DNA of 64,000 nucleotides from Ichthyocystis sparus (GCF_900078755.1 NZ_FKIH01000040.1), one strand, 5' to 3'; shown: positions 9,891 to 24,236, counted from the first letter of the stretch. The notes: a model not told the origin generated them from the letters alone. Numbers and translations: made by a program.

Positions 9891-12494
9891 CTATCCGGTA
9901 CTTAGTCTATCTAACTCTAGAACTAGTATCTTCGCTCTTAATCTTGCTGTCGATAACTCTATCCTCAGTTTTAGCTCTTTTATTTTTTCTAGAGATCTAT
10001 TCCTATTTAGCTCTTTCATTTTATCTTTTTTCTCCTCTATCTCTGACGCTGTTGCTCCCGATATCATTCTACCTGCCATTATCTCTCTATCTAGATTCAT
10101 CGAGCATACTCTCACCCGATCCAATTCTAGACCTAGGTTTTGCTCTTGCGTTCTTACTAATCTTAGTTCTAACTCTAGATCTCCCCTGGTTGCTGCTGTT
10201 CTTGTTCCCTCTCCCACTTCTCTAGATCTCTCTAATCCTATAGCTCTCTCTAGTTCCAGCTCTAGCACTCTAATATTCATTTTCATCTCTCTTTCTTCCG
10301 CTAGCTCTCTTCTCATTCTTGCTGATCTCTCCTCTACTAGAGCCCTTGTTCTTTCCGCATTTTCTCTCCTTAATCTTTCTCTTGCCGCTTTTTCTTCTAG
10401 TGCTAACCTATCTCTTGCCTTTCTCTCCCTCTCTACTTTTGCTACTTTTGCTCTTTTTGTCTCCGCGCGTGCGCTCTCTATCTCTGCTATATCTCTACTT
10501 AATCTTTCTTTTACCGCTTCTTCTTCTAGTGCTAACCTCTCTTTTGCCTTTCTCTCCCTCTCTACTTTTGCTACTTTTGCTCTTTCTGCCTCCGTTCTCT
10601 CTATCTCTGCTATAGCTTCCTGTCTTTCTCTTTCTATTTTTTCCCTCCTTGCTATCTCTTGCTCTTCATCTAACCTCTTAATTAGTTCTTCGTTTCTAAT
10701 TATCTCTCTTCCTCTAGCTTCCTTAAGCTCTGTCTCCATGGATATCAGCAGCTCTAGTTCTATCGACAGCTCCAGCTCTAGCTCCCTTATTCTAACTCTA
10801 GCTCCCTCTAATTCTAATGCTAGCTCTATCTCTTCTTCGCTTGCTCCAGCTCTTGCTTCTATTCTCAATCTATCTAGCTCTAAACTTCTCTTTTCTATGT
10901 CCACCACCCTCTCTATCTCTCTCTCTACCAATCTCTCCAGCTCTACTTCTAGCTCGCGAGAGCTTACTATTATTGTACTCGATTCTGCTAGCCTTGAATT
11001 TATCTCCGTCTGTCTTGCTCTTATTTTTTCTATCTCTTCCTCGCTTGCTCCTGTTGCCTCTAGTTCTATCTCTTTTGCTAATAGTTCCTCCGTCTCTTGT
11101 TCTAGAGCTTCCACCTCCTCCATTCTACCTCTTGCTATTCTTAGTTCCCTCTCTATTATTTGCTGTCTTTCCCTCACTTCTCCTAACTCTACTGCACTTC
11201 CTCCAACTTCCACTCTGTCTAATTCTGTTTTTCTTACTCTAACTTCATCTAGCTCTCTTCTCATTTCTTGCAAGTTTCTTGATGGTGTCAATCCCAGAAT
11301 TGAGCTTATTTCTTTCCTTTTCTCTGTAACTGCTTTTAACCCTCTATAAATTTCTATCAGGCTTGGCGGTATCTCTACCCCTAGTCCTCTTGTACCTACT
11401 CCTACCCTATTTTTTACTTCCATTAGACTTGTCTCTCTGAGTTTAGCCGCACGTAGAGCTAATACCACCCCTTGTTCTACTTTTTCCTTTTCTAATCTAG
11501 CTTGAGATCTAGCCAATCTCAGATTTCTCTCTTCTTCCAATTTATCTAGCGTTCTTCTTTCTAATTCTGTTTCTGAGTCTGAATCTGAGTTTGAGCTTGA
11601 ATCTACTACTATAGAAGGCACTGTCTCTGTAGGTCTTTCTATGCTAGCCATCAGAGCTTCTAATAATTCTTCGTTAGTTGCTATAAGAGAAGAAGTATCT
11701 TCGAAACTAAGACCAAATTCTCCTTGGGTCATAACACCAGCTCTTTCTAGTTCTCGATTGTGTAACAAATCTCTCTGAATTTCGGAAAGATGATTTATCA
11801 TTTCTAGCACGACACGAGACTGTTGTGTGCCATGAAACATACCTCGAAATAGCTTTTCCCCAGGCCGCATTCCCAGAGTTGACGCTAGATATGGTGCCAA
11901 TATGAACCCTGCATCAGAGTCTATAGTACTATGCCCTGGTGCACTTGGTCCTTGCCAATGCGGTGCACTTGGTCCTTGCCAATGCGGTGCACTTGGTCCT
12001 TGCCAATGCGGTGCACCTGGGTCTTGCCAATGCGATGCACCTGGTTGCCCATACACAGCACCCACACCTCCTCCTGTTATCACTGATGTAGGTGCTTCTA
12101 TGCTACTCACCAGAGCTCGTATCACTCGTGCGTTATATTTAGCAAGACTAAGAGACCCAGACATGTCGTGTTGAGTGCTAGAACTAGTTCCCTCTCCTAG
12201 TTGTCCACGGCGAAGCAGTTCTTCCTGTTTACTTAAAAGTTGATCCACCAAATCTGATATATAAGGAGCCCGTGGGGAGCCATAAAACATACTCCGAAAC
12301 AACTTTTCACCAGGCAGCATTCCCATAATTTGCGCTAAATGTTGATCTAATGGGAATCCTTCCTCCTCAGCAGATCTTGTGCTTTGTTCTAATTCTAATG
12401 CACTTGATTGTTGTACTTGCCTACCTGAATTTCCTCCATTGTTATCATTCAGACTACTTTCTCCACTACTTGTGCTACTTAATTTACGTTTCAT
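9891..12494 (-). CDS. U4: two-module coiled-coil protein, N-terminus of U1/U2 type joined to C-type B
   Basis: 867 residues, function unknown. Module 1 (about 46-135) is almost identical to U1 and U2. Four Trp repeats (SAPHWQGP type) lie at about 150-192 and module 2 at about 196-290 (LASTLGMRPGEKLFRGMF). A long coiled coil follows. It contains a ~42-residue duplication (AKVAKVERERKAxxRLALEE) and the type B end with ISGATASEIEEKK. U2 shares the first half but has a type A end, so U4 looks like a recombinant. The ATG has AAGGG about 11 nt upstream. No signal peptide or membrane helix is present. Confidence 0.85.
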   Translation of the reverse strand: MKRKLSSTSSGESSLNDNNGGNSGRQVQQSSALELEQSTRSAEEEGFPLDQHLAQIMGMLPGEKLFRSMFYGSPRAPYISDLVDQLLSKQEELLRRGQLGEGTSSSTQHDMSGSLSLAKYNARVIRALVSSIEAPTSVITGGGVGAVYGQPGASHWQDPGAPHWQGPSAPHWQGPSAPHWQGPSAPGHSTIDSDAGFILAPYLASTLGMRPGEKLFRGMFHGTQQSRVVLEMINHLSEIQRDLLHNRELERAGVMTQGEFGLSFEDTSSLIATNEELLEALMASIERPTETVPSIVVDSSSNSDSDSETELERRTLDKLEEERNLRLARSQARLEKEKVEQGVVLALRAAKLRETSLMEVKNRVGVGTRGLGVEIPPSLIEIYRGLKAVTEKRKEISSILGLTPSRNLQEMRRELDEVRVRKTELDRVEVGGSAVELGEVRERQQIIERELRIARGRMEEVEALEQETEELLAKEIELEATGASEEEIEKIRARQTEINSRLAESSTIIVSSRELEVELERLVEREIERVVDIEKRSLELDRLRIEARAGASEEEIELALELEGARVRIRELELELSIELELLISMETELKEARGREIIRNEELIKRLDEEQEIARREKIERERQEAIAEIERTEAERAKVAKVERERKAKERLALEEEAVKERLSRDIAEIESARAETKRAKVAKVERERKARDRLALEEKAARERLRRENAERTRALVEERSARMRRELAEEREMKMNIRVLELELERAIGLERSREVGEGTRTAATRGDLELELRLVRTQEQNLGLELDRVRVCSMNLDREIMAGRMISGATASEIEEKKDKMKELNRNRSLEKIKELKLRIELSTARLRAKILVLELDRLSTG
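10370..10620. repeat. ~125-bp direct duplication in the U4 coiled coil
   Basis: Two adjacent segments encode closely similar 41-43 residue blocks, each with RAKVAKVERERKA followed by RLALEE. The duplication keeps frame and lengthens the coiled coil. Confidence 0.8.
11935..12055. repeat. Short 24-bp tandem array in U4
   Basis: Four to five 24-bp units encode GPSAPHWQ-type octamers. This is the same repeat class as in U2, but the array is much shorter although the flanking modules are nearly identical. Array length therefore changes faster than the modules. Confidence 0.9.
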
Positions 12495-13989
12495 TGGTAT
12501 ACAGCCCTTATTTTATTGTTTTTTTTCCTACTATCGGTACTGTGGGAAGGTTTCTCTACAATTAACATCAAAACTTAGCTTATACCTACCCCTAAGAGAA
12601 AAAATCCCCCAACAAAAATACATGGGCTCACGCATTTTAAAAAAACTTTGTTAACTGTATAGATGAAGCACGACATCTAAAAGCTAGACGTAGCCTGTAT
12701 CTGAATGGATATACAGTACACTAACCATGCTGGGTTAGTAAAAGCTTTCTTTCAACTAGTATTGCTACCTATAATATATTGGGCTAAGTATTGTAATTAT
12801 CTTTGTAGGTTTACTGATAGCTAACAGCTAGATTAAAAAAATATTCATCAATTAGCGCAGCTTCAACAATTTTTCAAATCTAATTAATAAAAAATACTCA
12901 AAATTTTGTTGTAAGCACGAAACATATCCAATATCACCGAGCAGATTGGTTAACTTTCAACTAACCTTGATTCAGTATCTAAAGTTTAATAACCGCTCCT
13001 ACGTTCTAGTACGTGTATTTCTATACTCTGACCAATTGTTTGTGCCCCTACAATGTAGCTATGGTCAGCAGAACATTATAGCTACCAATGCACTTCAATT
13101 AGTATATGTAGTTGTTGCTGTGGTGTTAATAATTAACGTCGCTTATTATTAATTGCCATGCTTCTGTGATATTACCCCGCTTCTTCACATCAATCGTAGG
13201 GGATTATAGCTAATTACTTCTTATCTACTTCTTCCAAAACTTTTTATTCAGGTATCGCTTTTAGTATAGCTGCAGCTGCTACTAATCATCATTAATGGAG
13301 CAATTACTTGTGAATATATCTTATTTTGAATAAGCAATTACTCAATACAGCCCTTTATAAAATAATCTAACAGACACAACAACGTTGTCTTAGTAATGTA
13401 TTTGTTGATATAGCACTTATCACACCCATTTACGTACTATGACTAGGATACTAAAGTAAACAGTAACTCAAATATACTAGAAAAAATCTGACGTTACGTA
13501 CACTATTATGTACCAGATGGAGATAGATTTCGTCCTAGCCCCTAACAATAGTTGCCTACTTTCTTTGCTAGGGATATTGCTCTAATGTAGTAGGCGGCGT
13601 AAGTGAATTAAAATGTGATGTAATAGTAATCCTTTTGTCTTGGAAGATGCTGAATACTCTGTTCTGATACTAAAGAAGAACTTGATTGTCGTGTCAGACT
13701 ATCCACATTACCCTGCCCATAGTTGTCATACTTGGGACCACTTGTGCTTTGTTTTTTTGTGCTCGATTAATTCTGCTGTTGAGTTTGTTCCAGATGTAAA
13801 CCCAGGAAACGGTGTAACCACGGGATTTAGTACCTGTCTTTTTGCTGGCTGGAAGAAAGTAATGTTCCCCCATTAGCACGTCTGTTGGCACAATCAACAA
13901 TTATCTCTTCTATTAATTCTTCTGAGCTATTTATTCTATTATAACTTATTTATACCGAATATCCATTTGCATTGCCAATTCTCTCGCTA
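12495..13989. repeat. Spacer U5/U4: conserved upstream block plus type-A 3' block
   Basis: No intact gene is seen. The right part of this spacer (12495-13600) closely follows the upstream regions of U1 and U2, but lacks part of the AT-rich stretch present near 5040-5110. A short decayed family N-terminus at about 13620-13690 and the common type-A 3' tract precede the U5 stop. The minus-strand reading LPASKKTGTKSRG at about 13830-13870 recurs in part at the U6 spacer and may be a coding remnant. Confidence 0.65.
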
Positions 13990-16983
<2,994 letters not shown>

Positions 16984-18782
16984 TGGTGTAAAGACCTTAT
17001 TTTATTGGTTTTTTCCTGCTATTGATATACCTTGGAAGGGTCTATCTACAATTAACATCAAGACTCAATTAGAACACTCATGTAACCTATCCTAAGAAAA
17101 ATACTCTAAACCAAAACACATGGGCTTACGCATGTTAAAAAGGGCTTACGCATGTTAAAAAACAACTTTAACTTTGTTAACTGCAGGTGAGGCACAATGC
17201 CCAAAATGCTAGACCCAGGAAGTATCTAAACGAATACACAGCACACTTACCATGCTGAGTTGGTAGAAGCTTTCATTTAACTAGTATTGCTACTATAAGT
17301 TAGGCTCAGTCATATTGTAATTATCTTTGTAGGATCACTGACATCTGATAGCTAGATTAAAAATCTTCACTAATCAGCGCAGCTTCAACAATTTTTAAAA
17401 TCCAATTAACAAAAAATACAACATAAAAACTGTAATTTATTTAGTACTTTTGCGTGTACTTTTTAAGAATTTCATGAGTTTTTAAAAAGACCACTTAAAA
17501 CAAAACTAGTAGTTTAGTTTAAGCATAGAATATACCTATCTCTAACAGCACAAGAGCAAATTGTTTCATTTTCAATTAATTTTTCTTCAGCATCTAAAGT
17601 TTAATGCTTGCACCTACCACCTGGTGTGCACATGTCCCCTATACTCTAACTCATGTCATTGATTGTTAATTCCCACATTTATGTAGTGATATTACTCCGT
17701 TCTTCACATCAAGCGCACGGTATTATGGCTAATTGCTTCTTATATTTTATCTACTTATTCCATAACTAGAATTTTTTGTTTAGCTATTGCTTGTGGTATA
17801 ACTGCAGCTGTAACTAATCATTATTAATTAAGCGATTACGCATGAATATACCTTATCTTAACAAACGCGACAACGTTGTCCCAATAATGTATTTGTCGAC
17901 TATGACTATAGTAATTGCCCCCATTTGTGTACTATTATACTAAAGCAGACAGTAACTAAAACTATTATAATACGGGGAAAAAAGCTTATGTTCTGTACAC
18001 TATTATGTACCAAGTAGATAGATTATGTCCTAATTTCTGACAATAGTTTTCTACTTTCTTTGCTGAGGATTTTACTCTAATATAGCAAATATTAAGTGGC
18101 TCAAGTGAATAAAAGTAGTTCTTCGCAAAATAACAATGGACAGCCAATACGTAGTGTTCGTAGCTTTTACTGTTTGCCGGTACGTTGTAAATGAAGATGC
18201 TTCTATATATCCATCAGCGTTTGTATTGTTGTCTAGTTGGAGGTTACAAGAGCGAGTAGTATTGCTGCTGCTAACTGGACGACAGAACTAGTTCTTCCTG
18301 TTCTTTTAAAAGTTGAGCTACTAGATTTTATTTATATATTAGAAGCACTGGGTAGTGTCACACAAAACATACTTAGAACAACCATATCGCAAGGTTGCAT
18401 CCCCAAAGATTGTGCTAAATGTGATGCCGGAACCCTTATGTTTTAGAAGATCATGTACTTTGTTACAACGTTAAAGCACTTGATTGTTAATTCTGCCCCC
18501 TACCTACCCCACCTTTCCTATAGTTACCTAACTCAGGACTACTTTGCGCTTTATTCTGTGTGCTTGATCAATGTGGCTGTTGAATTTTTTCCACATGTAA
18601 ACCTAGGACAAGCACGAGATTTGGTATCTGTCTTTTTGCTGGCTGGAAGAAGATAACATCTCCCATTAGCGCATCTGCTGACATTACTACAACCACCTCT
18701 CCTATTAAATTTTTCTACGCTACTCGTTACATTATTACTCATTTACACCGAGTATCCATTTGCATTGACAATTCTCTTACTA
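16984..18782. repeat. Spacer U6/U5: conserved upstream block and a decayed module
   Basis: No intact gene is seen. The family upstream block occupies about 16984-18130, with a perfect 18-bp tandem duplication (gggcttacgcatgttaaa) at about 17123-17158. A decayed family fragment follows at about 18178-18500, then the type-A 3' tract with the reading LPASKKTDTKSR at about 18610-18650. Confidence 0.6.
18178..18500 (-). pseudogene. Decayed family N-terminal module between U6 and U5
   Basis: Nucleotide similarity to module 1 is clear: a tract around gttcttttaaaagttgagct, then aaacatacttagaac, then ggttgcatccccaaagattg, in family order. The reading frame is broken by several indels. It marks a former unit whose coiled-coil part was deleted. 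Confidence 0.65.
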
Positions 18783-21248
18783 CTACTGCTCTTCCTGTTT
18801 CTCCTTTTCTTCCTCATTTCCCCCATATATTTCTGCCCAAATTGCCCTTATTCTTGCTTCTCTCTCTTCCTTTTGCTTCTTCTTCATTGCTTTTAATTCT
18901 TCTTTCGCTGCTTCTTTTGCCATTCTTACTTCTTCTTTCGCCGCTTTTGTTGCTGCTTTTATTTTTTCTCTTGCTGCTTTTGCTGCCTCTATTGCCGCAC
19001 TTTCTCTTGCTTTTCTTTCCATTTGCTCTCTAACTACCATTGCGCTCTGCATAGCTATCTTTCTCATTTTATCCTCAGGTATAGGACCTATCACCACCCT
19101 CTGACCGCTTTTTGCCTCAGCGACTTTCTTTTTCGTTCTCTTTATCGCTTGTGACATTGCTCTGTTTTTTGCTCTCGTTTTCGCATTTTCTCTTTCATTC
19201 TCCTCCAATATTGCAAATCTTTCTCGAATTCCTTCTTCCCAACCTATCATTATTTTCTCTTCCAGTGCTGCTAATCTATTGGCTCTCTCTTCCTCAGATT
19301 CTTCTACTGCTTCTATTATTATTTCTGATGGTATTTCTGCATTTTTGCTTTCCATCTCGTACATTTTTTCTCTATACTTCGCCTCTTCATTTTCCATTAC
19401 CCTTCTAGCTATTTCCTCTTTTCCTAACAACTCTATAGACCTTATTTTTGCCACTTCCCCTCTGCTTGGGCCCCTCTCCCGTATGTTTGTTCCTGCTTCT
19501 CTAAATTCTAGCTCCACAGCCATTAGCAGCTTTAGTTTTATAGATAACTCTAGCTCTAGCTCTCTTACTCTAGCTCTTACTCCCTCTAGTTCTAATGTTA
19601 GCTCTATCTCTTCTTGATTTGCTCCAGCTCTTGCTTCCCTTCTCAATCTATCTAGCTCTAGACCTCTCTCCTCTATGTTCACCGTTCTCTCTAGATCCCT
19701 TTCTCTCTTTCTCAACTGCTCTAGCTCTATTACCAGCCCACGAGCGTTCTTTACCATTGACCTCGTCTCCATTAGCCTTGAATCTATCTCCATCTGTCTT
19801 GTTTTTACTTTCTCTATCTCTTCCTCACTAGCTCCTGTTACTTCTAGTTCTACCTCTTTCGCTAATAGTGTATCTATCTCCCTCTCTAGACTTTCCATCT
19901 CAGATGCTCTATCTCTTGATCTTCTCAGATTCACCTCTATCATTTTCCGTCTTACTCTCACTTCTTTTAGCTCTACTGCATTTTCTCCAACTCCCACTCT
20001 ATCTAATTCTATTCTTCTTGCTCTAACTTTCTCTAGTTCTCTTTTCATCTCTTGCAAGTTTTTTAATGGCACTGCTCCTAAAATTTCACTTATTGCTTTT
20101 TTTTTCTCTGCAATTGCTCCCAACTCTTTATCAATTTCTTTTTGACTCGATGGTATCGATATCTCTGGTCCTCTTGTACTTGCTACTAATCTATTTTTTA
20201 CTTCTTTTAGATTTGCTTCTCTAAATTTAGCCATATGTAGAGCCGGTACTACCCCTTGTTCTAGTTTTACCCCTTCTAGTTTCGCCTTCGATCTAGCAAA
20301 TCTCTGACTTCTTTCTTCTTCCAATTCTGTTTCTAAGTCTGGACTCAAGTTTGGGCTTGAGTATACTACTGTAGGGGGTACTGCCTCTACAGGTGCTTCT
20401 ATGCTAGCTATCAGAGCCTGCAATAGTTCTTCGTTAGTTGTTATAAGAGAAGCGGCATCTTCGAAACCAAGGTTAATTTCTCCTTGGGTTACAACACCGG
20501 CTCTTTCTAGTTCTTGATCACGTAATAAATCTCTCTGAATTTCTGAAAGTTGATTTATCATTTCTAGCACTACATGAGACTGTTGTGTTCCATGAAACAT
20601 ACCTCGAAATAGTCCTTCTCCAGGCTGCATTCCCAGAGCTGATGCTAAATGTGGTGCTAATATGAACCCTGTCTCAGAGTCTATAGTACTCTGTCTTTGT
20701 GTACTTGGGTTTTGCCAACACGGTGCACTTGGGTCTTGCCAATACTGTGCACTTGGGTCTTGCCAATACTGTGCACTTGGGTCTTGCCAATTCATAGCAC
20801 TCACACCCCTTTCTGTTACCACTGTCGGTGCTACTGTAAATGCAGGTTTTTCTATGCTATCCATCAGTGCCTGTATTGCTAGTGCGTTACATTCAGCAAG
20901 ATTAAGAGACTCAATGACGCTACTTTGAGTGTCAGAACTAGTTCCCTCTCCTAGTCCATGGCGAAGCAGAACTTCCTGCTTACTTAAAAGTTGAGCCACC
21001 AAATCTGATATATGAGGAGCCAGTGGGGAGCCATAAAACATACTCCGGAATAGCCTTTCACCAGGACGCATTCCCAACGATTGTGCTAAATGTGGATCTA
21101 ATAAGAATCCCTCTGCCTCAGCAGATCTTGTACTTTGTTCTAATGATAATGTACTTGACGGTTGTATTTGCCCATATAAACCACCTAGTCCACCGTCACC
21201 ATCAAGACTACTTGCTTCACTACTTGTGCTACTTAATTTACGCTTCAT
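18783..21248 (-). CDS. U6: two-module coiled-coil protein with short Trp repeats, C-type A
   Basis: 821 residues. Module 1 is at about 46-135 (LAQSLGMRPGERLFRSMF). A short repeat set (SAQYWQDP type, four units) lies at about 155-190 and module 2 at about 192-287 (LASALGMQPGEGLFRGMF). The coiled coil with the LELEGVRARVRELELELS motif fills the rest, ending in an acidic/Gln tail (KEKQEEQ) that is a variant of the type A end. AAGGAC lies about 10 nt before the ATG, which supports this start. Function unknown, with no signal peptide. Confidence 0.85.
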   Translation of the reverse strand: MKRKLSSTSSEASSLDGDGGLGGLYGQIQPSSTLSLEQSTRSAEAEGFLLDPHLAQSLGMRPGERLFRSMFYGSPLAPHISDLVAQLLSKQEVLLRHGLGEGTSSDTQSSVIESLNLAECNALAIQALMDSIEKPAFTVAPTVVTERGVSAMNWQDPSAQYWQDPSAQYWQDPSAPCWQNPSTQRQSTIDSETGFILAPHLASALGMQPGEGLFRGMFHGTQQSHVVLEMINQLSEIQRDLLRDQELERAGVVTQGEINLGFEDAASLITTNEELLQALIASIEAPVEAVPPTVVYSSPNLSPDLETELEEERSQRFARSKAKLEGVKLEQGVVPALHMAKFREANLKEVKNRLVASTRGPEISIPSSQKEIDKELGAIAEKKKAISEILGAVPLKNLQEMKRELEKVRARRIELDRVGVGENAVELKEVRVRRKMIEVNLRRSRDRASEMESLEREIDTLLAKEVELEVTGASEEEIEKVKTRQMEIDSRLMETRSMVKNARGLVIELEQLRKRERDLERTVNIEERGLELDRLRREARAGANQEEIELTLELEGVRARVRELELELSIKLKLLMAVELEFREAGTNIRERGPSRGEVAKIRSIELLGKEEIARRVMENEEAKYREKMYEMESKNAEIPSEIIIEAVEESEEERANRLAALEEKIMIGWEEGIRERFAILEENERENAKTRAKNRAMSQAIKRTKKKVAEAKSGQRVVIGPIPEDKMRKIAMQSAMVVREQMERKARESAAIEAAKAAREKIKAATKAAKEEVRMAKEAAKEELKAMKKKQKEEREARIRAIWAEIYGGNEEEKEKQEEQ
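20697..20800. repeat. 24-bp tandem repeat (4 units) in U6
   Basis: Four 24-bp units encode SAQYWQDP-like octamers, with His replaced by Tyr or Cys compared with the U2 and U5 arrays. Confidence 0.85.
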
Positions 21249-22367
21249 TGATATAGAGTCCTTGCTTTTTTCTTGCCATTGGATACTGCAGCTGCAGAAA
21301 AATATCTCCTCAATTAATATCGAACTTGTTTTTTGATTTAATTAGAGCACACATGCAACCTACTCTAAGAAAAAATACTCTCAATAAAAATATACAGGTT
21401 CATGCATATTAAAAGGTAACTTCGTTAACTGTGAGGGGTTAAATATCTAAGAGGTAGATGTAACTTACATCTGAACCAACACACTCGTTATGCTGAGTTG
21501 GTAAAATACATATTCCAACAGTATTGCCACCTATACATTAGGCTCAGTTACTGCAATTATGAAAGTTGATTTATCATTTATGAAACGACGCTAGACCGTC
21601 GGGCATTATAAAACATACCTTCACGCGCATACTTGACTAGGTTGCATTCCTAGCTCTAGTGCTAAATCTGGTGCCAATATGAACCCTTCATTAGAATTTC
21701 TCGTACCCTATTCTGATGTATTTGGCATCTGCCAGTACACAATACCTATACCCTCTACTGCCCCTCTCGTGCTTGCCAATACTCAGCATCCTTAACTTAT
21801 ACTGCGCCGGTACCATAATAAACAAAGTAGATCCTACGCTATATCAGAGCTTGTATAGTTGCCCCGTTAGAGCTACAAAAGCAAGAAAGAACATCACCGC
21901 TGCTAGGGCGTGACGTCGGAACTAGGTCCTTACTCTAATGCTATGACAAACCAATGCCTCCTGTTCTTTTAAAGATTGAGCTACTAAACCTGATGTATGG
22001 GAAGTTTGCTGGGAGCCAAAAACACATCTCGATGCGCTATTCTATCAGGCTGTATTCCCAACGATTGTGCTAAATGTGGCGCTAACAGCAACCCTTTTGT
22101 CTTAGCAGATCCTGTATTTTGTGTTGCCTACTCAGAATCACTTGCTCTTTATTCTTGATTAATCTTGCTGTTGAATTTTTTTCCAGATGTAAATCCAGTA
22201 AGCAGGGTAACCACAAGATTCAGTAACAATCTTCTTGCGGCTGGAAGAAGATAATATCCCCCATTGGCATTACCATAATCTCCTCTTCTATTAATTTCTA
22301 TGCGCTACCTATTTTATTATCACTCATTTATACTGAATACCAATTTGTATTGACAATTCACTTACTA
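21249..22367. repeat. Spacer U7/U6: shortened upstream block and decayed modules
   Basis: No intact gene is seen. Only about 300 bp of the family upstream block is left next to U6 (through the tract near 21490-21560). Then come decayed modules (about 21560-22130) and the type-A 3' tract before U7. This is the shortest spacer in the array, as expected if recombination removed the rest of a unit. Confidence 0.65.
21560..22130 (-). pseudogene. Remnant of a two-module family N-terminus between U7 and U6
   Basis: Two module-like segments are legible in nucleotide sequence. One is at about 21560-21720 (tract around ggttgcattcctagctctag, then tggtgccaatatgaaccc). The other is at about 21955-22125 (tract around gttcttttaaagattgagct, then tgtattcccaacgattgtgc). 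They stand in the order module 1, linker, module 2 on the minus strand, but frames are broken throughout. Confidence 0.65.
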
Positions 22368-24236
22368 CTACTGATTTCCTTGCTTATCTTTTTCCCCCTC
22401 CGTTTTCTCCTTCATTGCTTTTAATCTTTCCCTTTTCATTTTTGCTGCCTCTTTCTTCGCTTTTTCCATTTTTATTTTCTCACTTCTTCTTGCTTTTCTT
22501 TCCATTTGCTCTTTCACCATCATTGCACCCCACATTGATATTTCTCTCATTCTATCCTCAGATATAGGGCCTACCACCGTCCTTTTGCCGCTTCTTGCTT
22601 CAGCGACTTTACTGATCACTCTATTTTTCGCTTTCGACAGCGCTTTGTTTTTTGCTCTAGCTGCTTTTACATCTTCTTCTTCATCCTCCCCAGGTATTAC
22701 AAATTTTTTCAGAATTTCCTCTTCCGTATCATGTATCATTTTTGCTTCCAGTGCTGCAAGTCTATTGGCCTTCTCTTCCTCTGATTCTTCTACTATTATT
22801 ATTTCCGGTGTTATCCCTACACTTTCTCTTATTCGGTACATTTTTTCCATATATCTTGCCGTTTCCTCCTCCCTTATCCTTCTAAGTATCTCCGTGTCTC
22901 CTAGCTCTAGAGACCTAAATTTTGTCTCTTTATTTTCACTTAGTCCTCTCCTCTCTGGCATTTCAAGCCCTAGCTCCGCAGTCGTCAGTCGCGCTAGTTC
23001 TATCGATAACTCTAGCTCCAGCTCTTTTACCCTTACTTTCACTCCCTCCAGCTCCAATGCTAGCTCCACCTCTTTTTCGCTTGCTCCAACTCTTGCCTCC
23101 CTTCTCAATCTATCTAGCTCTAGATCCCTTTCCTCTATGCTCACCATTCTCTCTAGATATAGCTCTCTCTCTACTAACTGCTCCATCTCTGTTCCTAGCT
23201 CGCGAGCTCTTGCTATTATCGCCTTCGATTCCCATAGCTCTTCATCTATCTTCATCTGCCTTGCTTTTACTTCCTCTATTTCTTTCTCGTTTGCCCACGT
23301 TGCCTCTAGATCTATCTCTTTTGCTAATAGTCCATCTAGATCTCGTTCTAGACTTTCCACTTTTGCTACTCTATTTCTTGCTCTTTCTAGCTCCACCTCT
23401 ATGCTTAGCTGCCTCATTCTCACTTCTTCTAATTCTACTGCACTTCCTCCAACTCCCACTCTATCTAGTTCTCTCTTTCTCACTCTAACTTTCTCTAGCT
23501 CTCTTTTTATTTCTTGCAGGTTTAATGTTACCTTTCCCAAAATTGAACTTATTTTTTTCTTTTTCCTTTTAACTGCTTTTAACTCTTTACTAATTTCTTT
23601 TGCAGTTGACGGTACCAATACCCTTGGTTCTCCCGTGCTCGCTTCTATATCACTTTTTACTTTCCTTAGATCCGCCTCTCTAAATTTAGCCATACGTAGA
23701 ACTACCGCTATTTCTTGTTCTGGCTCTCTACTTTTTAGTCTCGCTTTAGATAGAGCCAATTTCTGATTTTTCTTCTCTTCCAATTTTGTTTCTGAGTCTA
23801 TTGTTACTGTATAAGGTATTGCCACTGAGGGTTTTTCTACGCTATCCATCAGCGCTTGTATTGCTAATGCGTTGTGTTCAGCAAGATTAAGAGATTCAAT
23901 GACGATGCTTTGAGATTCAGAACTAGTTCCCTCTCCTAGTCCACGGCAAAGCAGTTCTTCTTGGTTACTTAAAAGTTGAGTTACCAAAGCTGATATATAA
24001 GGAACCTGTGGAGAGCCATAAAACATACCCTGAAATATACGTTCACCAGTCCTCATTCCCAACATTTGCGCTAAATGTGGATCTTCCAATAAGAATCCTT
24101 TTGCCTCAGCAGATCTTGTGCTCTGTTCTAATGCTAATGTACTTGATGTTTGTTCCTGCGAATCTGAATCACCTGGTCCATCGCTGCCATTTAGAATACT
24201 TGCTCCATTACTTGTACTACTTAATTTACGTTTCAT
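22368..24236 (-). CDS. U7: one-module coiled-coil protein without Trp repeats, C-type A
   Basis: 622 residues, the shortest intact member. Module 1 is at about 46-137 (LAQMLGMRTGERIFQGMF, with Pro of the PGE core replaced by Thr). Module 2 and the Trp repeats are absent: a short linker leads straight to the coiled coil, which keeps the LELEGVKVRVKELELELS motif. The tail is GEKDKQGNQ. This looks like an in-frame deletion of the second module. AAGGAC is about 10 nt before the ATG. Function unknown. Confidence 0.85.
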   Translation of the reverse strand: MKRKLSSTSNGASILNGSDGPGDSDSQEQTSSTLALEQSTRSAEAKGFLLEDPHLAQMLGMRTGERIFQGMFYGSPQVPYISALVTQLLSNQEELLCRGLGEGTSSESQSIVIESLNLAEHNALAIQALMDSVEKPSVAIPYTVTIDSETKLEEKKNQKLALSKARLKSREPEQEIAVVLRMAKFREADLRKVKSDIEASTGEPRVLVPSTAKEISKELKAVKRKKKKISSILGKVTLNLQEIKRELEKVRVRKRELDRVGVGGSAVELEEVRMRQLSIEVELERARNRVAKVESLERDLDGLLAKEIDLEATWANEKEIEEVKARQMKIDEELWESKAIIARARELGTEMEQLVERELYLERMVSIEERDLELDRLRREARVGASEKEVELALELEGVKVRVKELELELSIELARLTTAELGLEMPERRGLSENKETKFRSLELGDTEILRRIREEETARYMEKMYRIRESVGITPEIIIVEESEEEKANRLAALEAKMIHDTEEEILKKFVIPGEDEEEDVKAARAKNKALSKAKNRVISKVAEARSGKRTVVGPISEDRMREISMWGAMMVKEQMERKARRSEKIKMEKAKKEAAKMKRERLKAMKEKTEGEKDKQGNQ

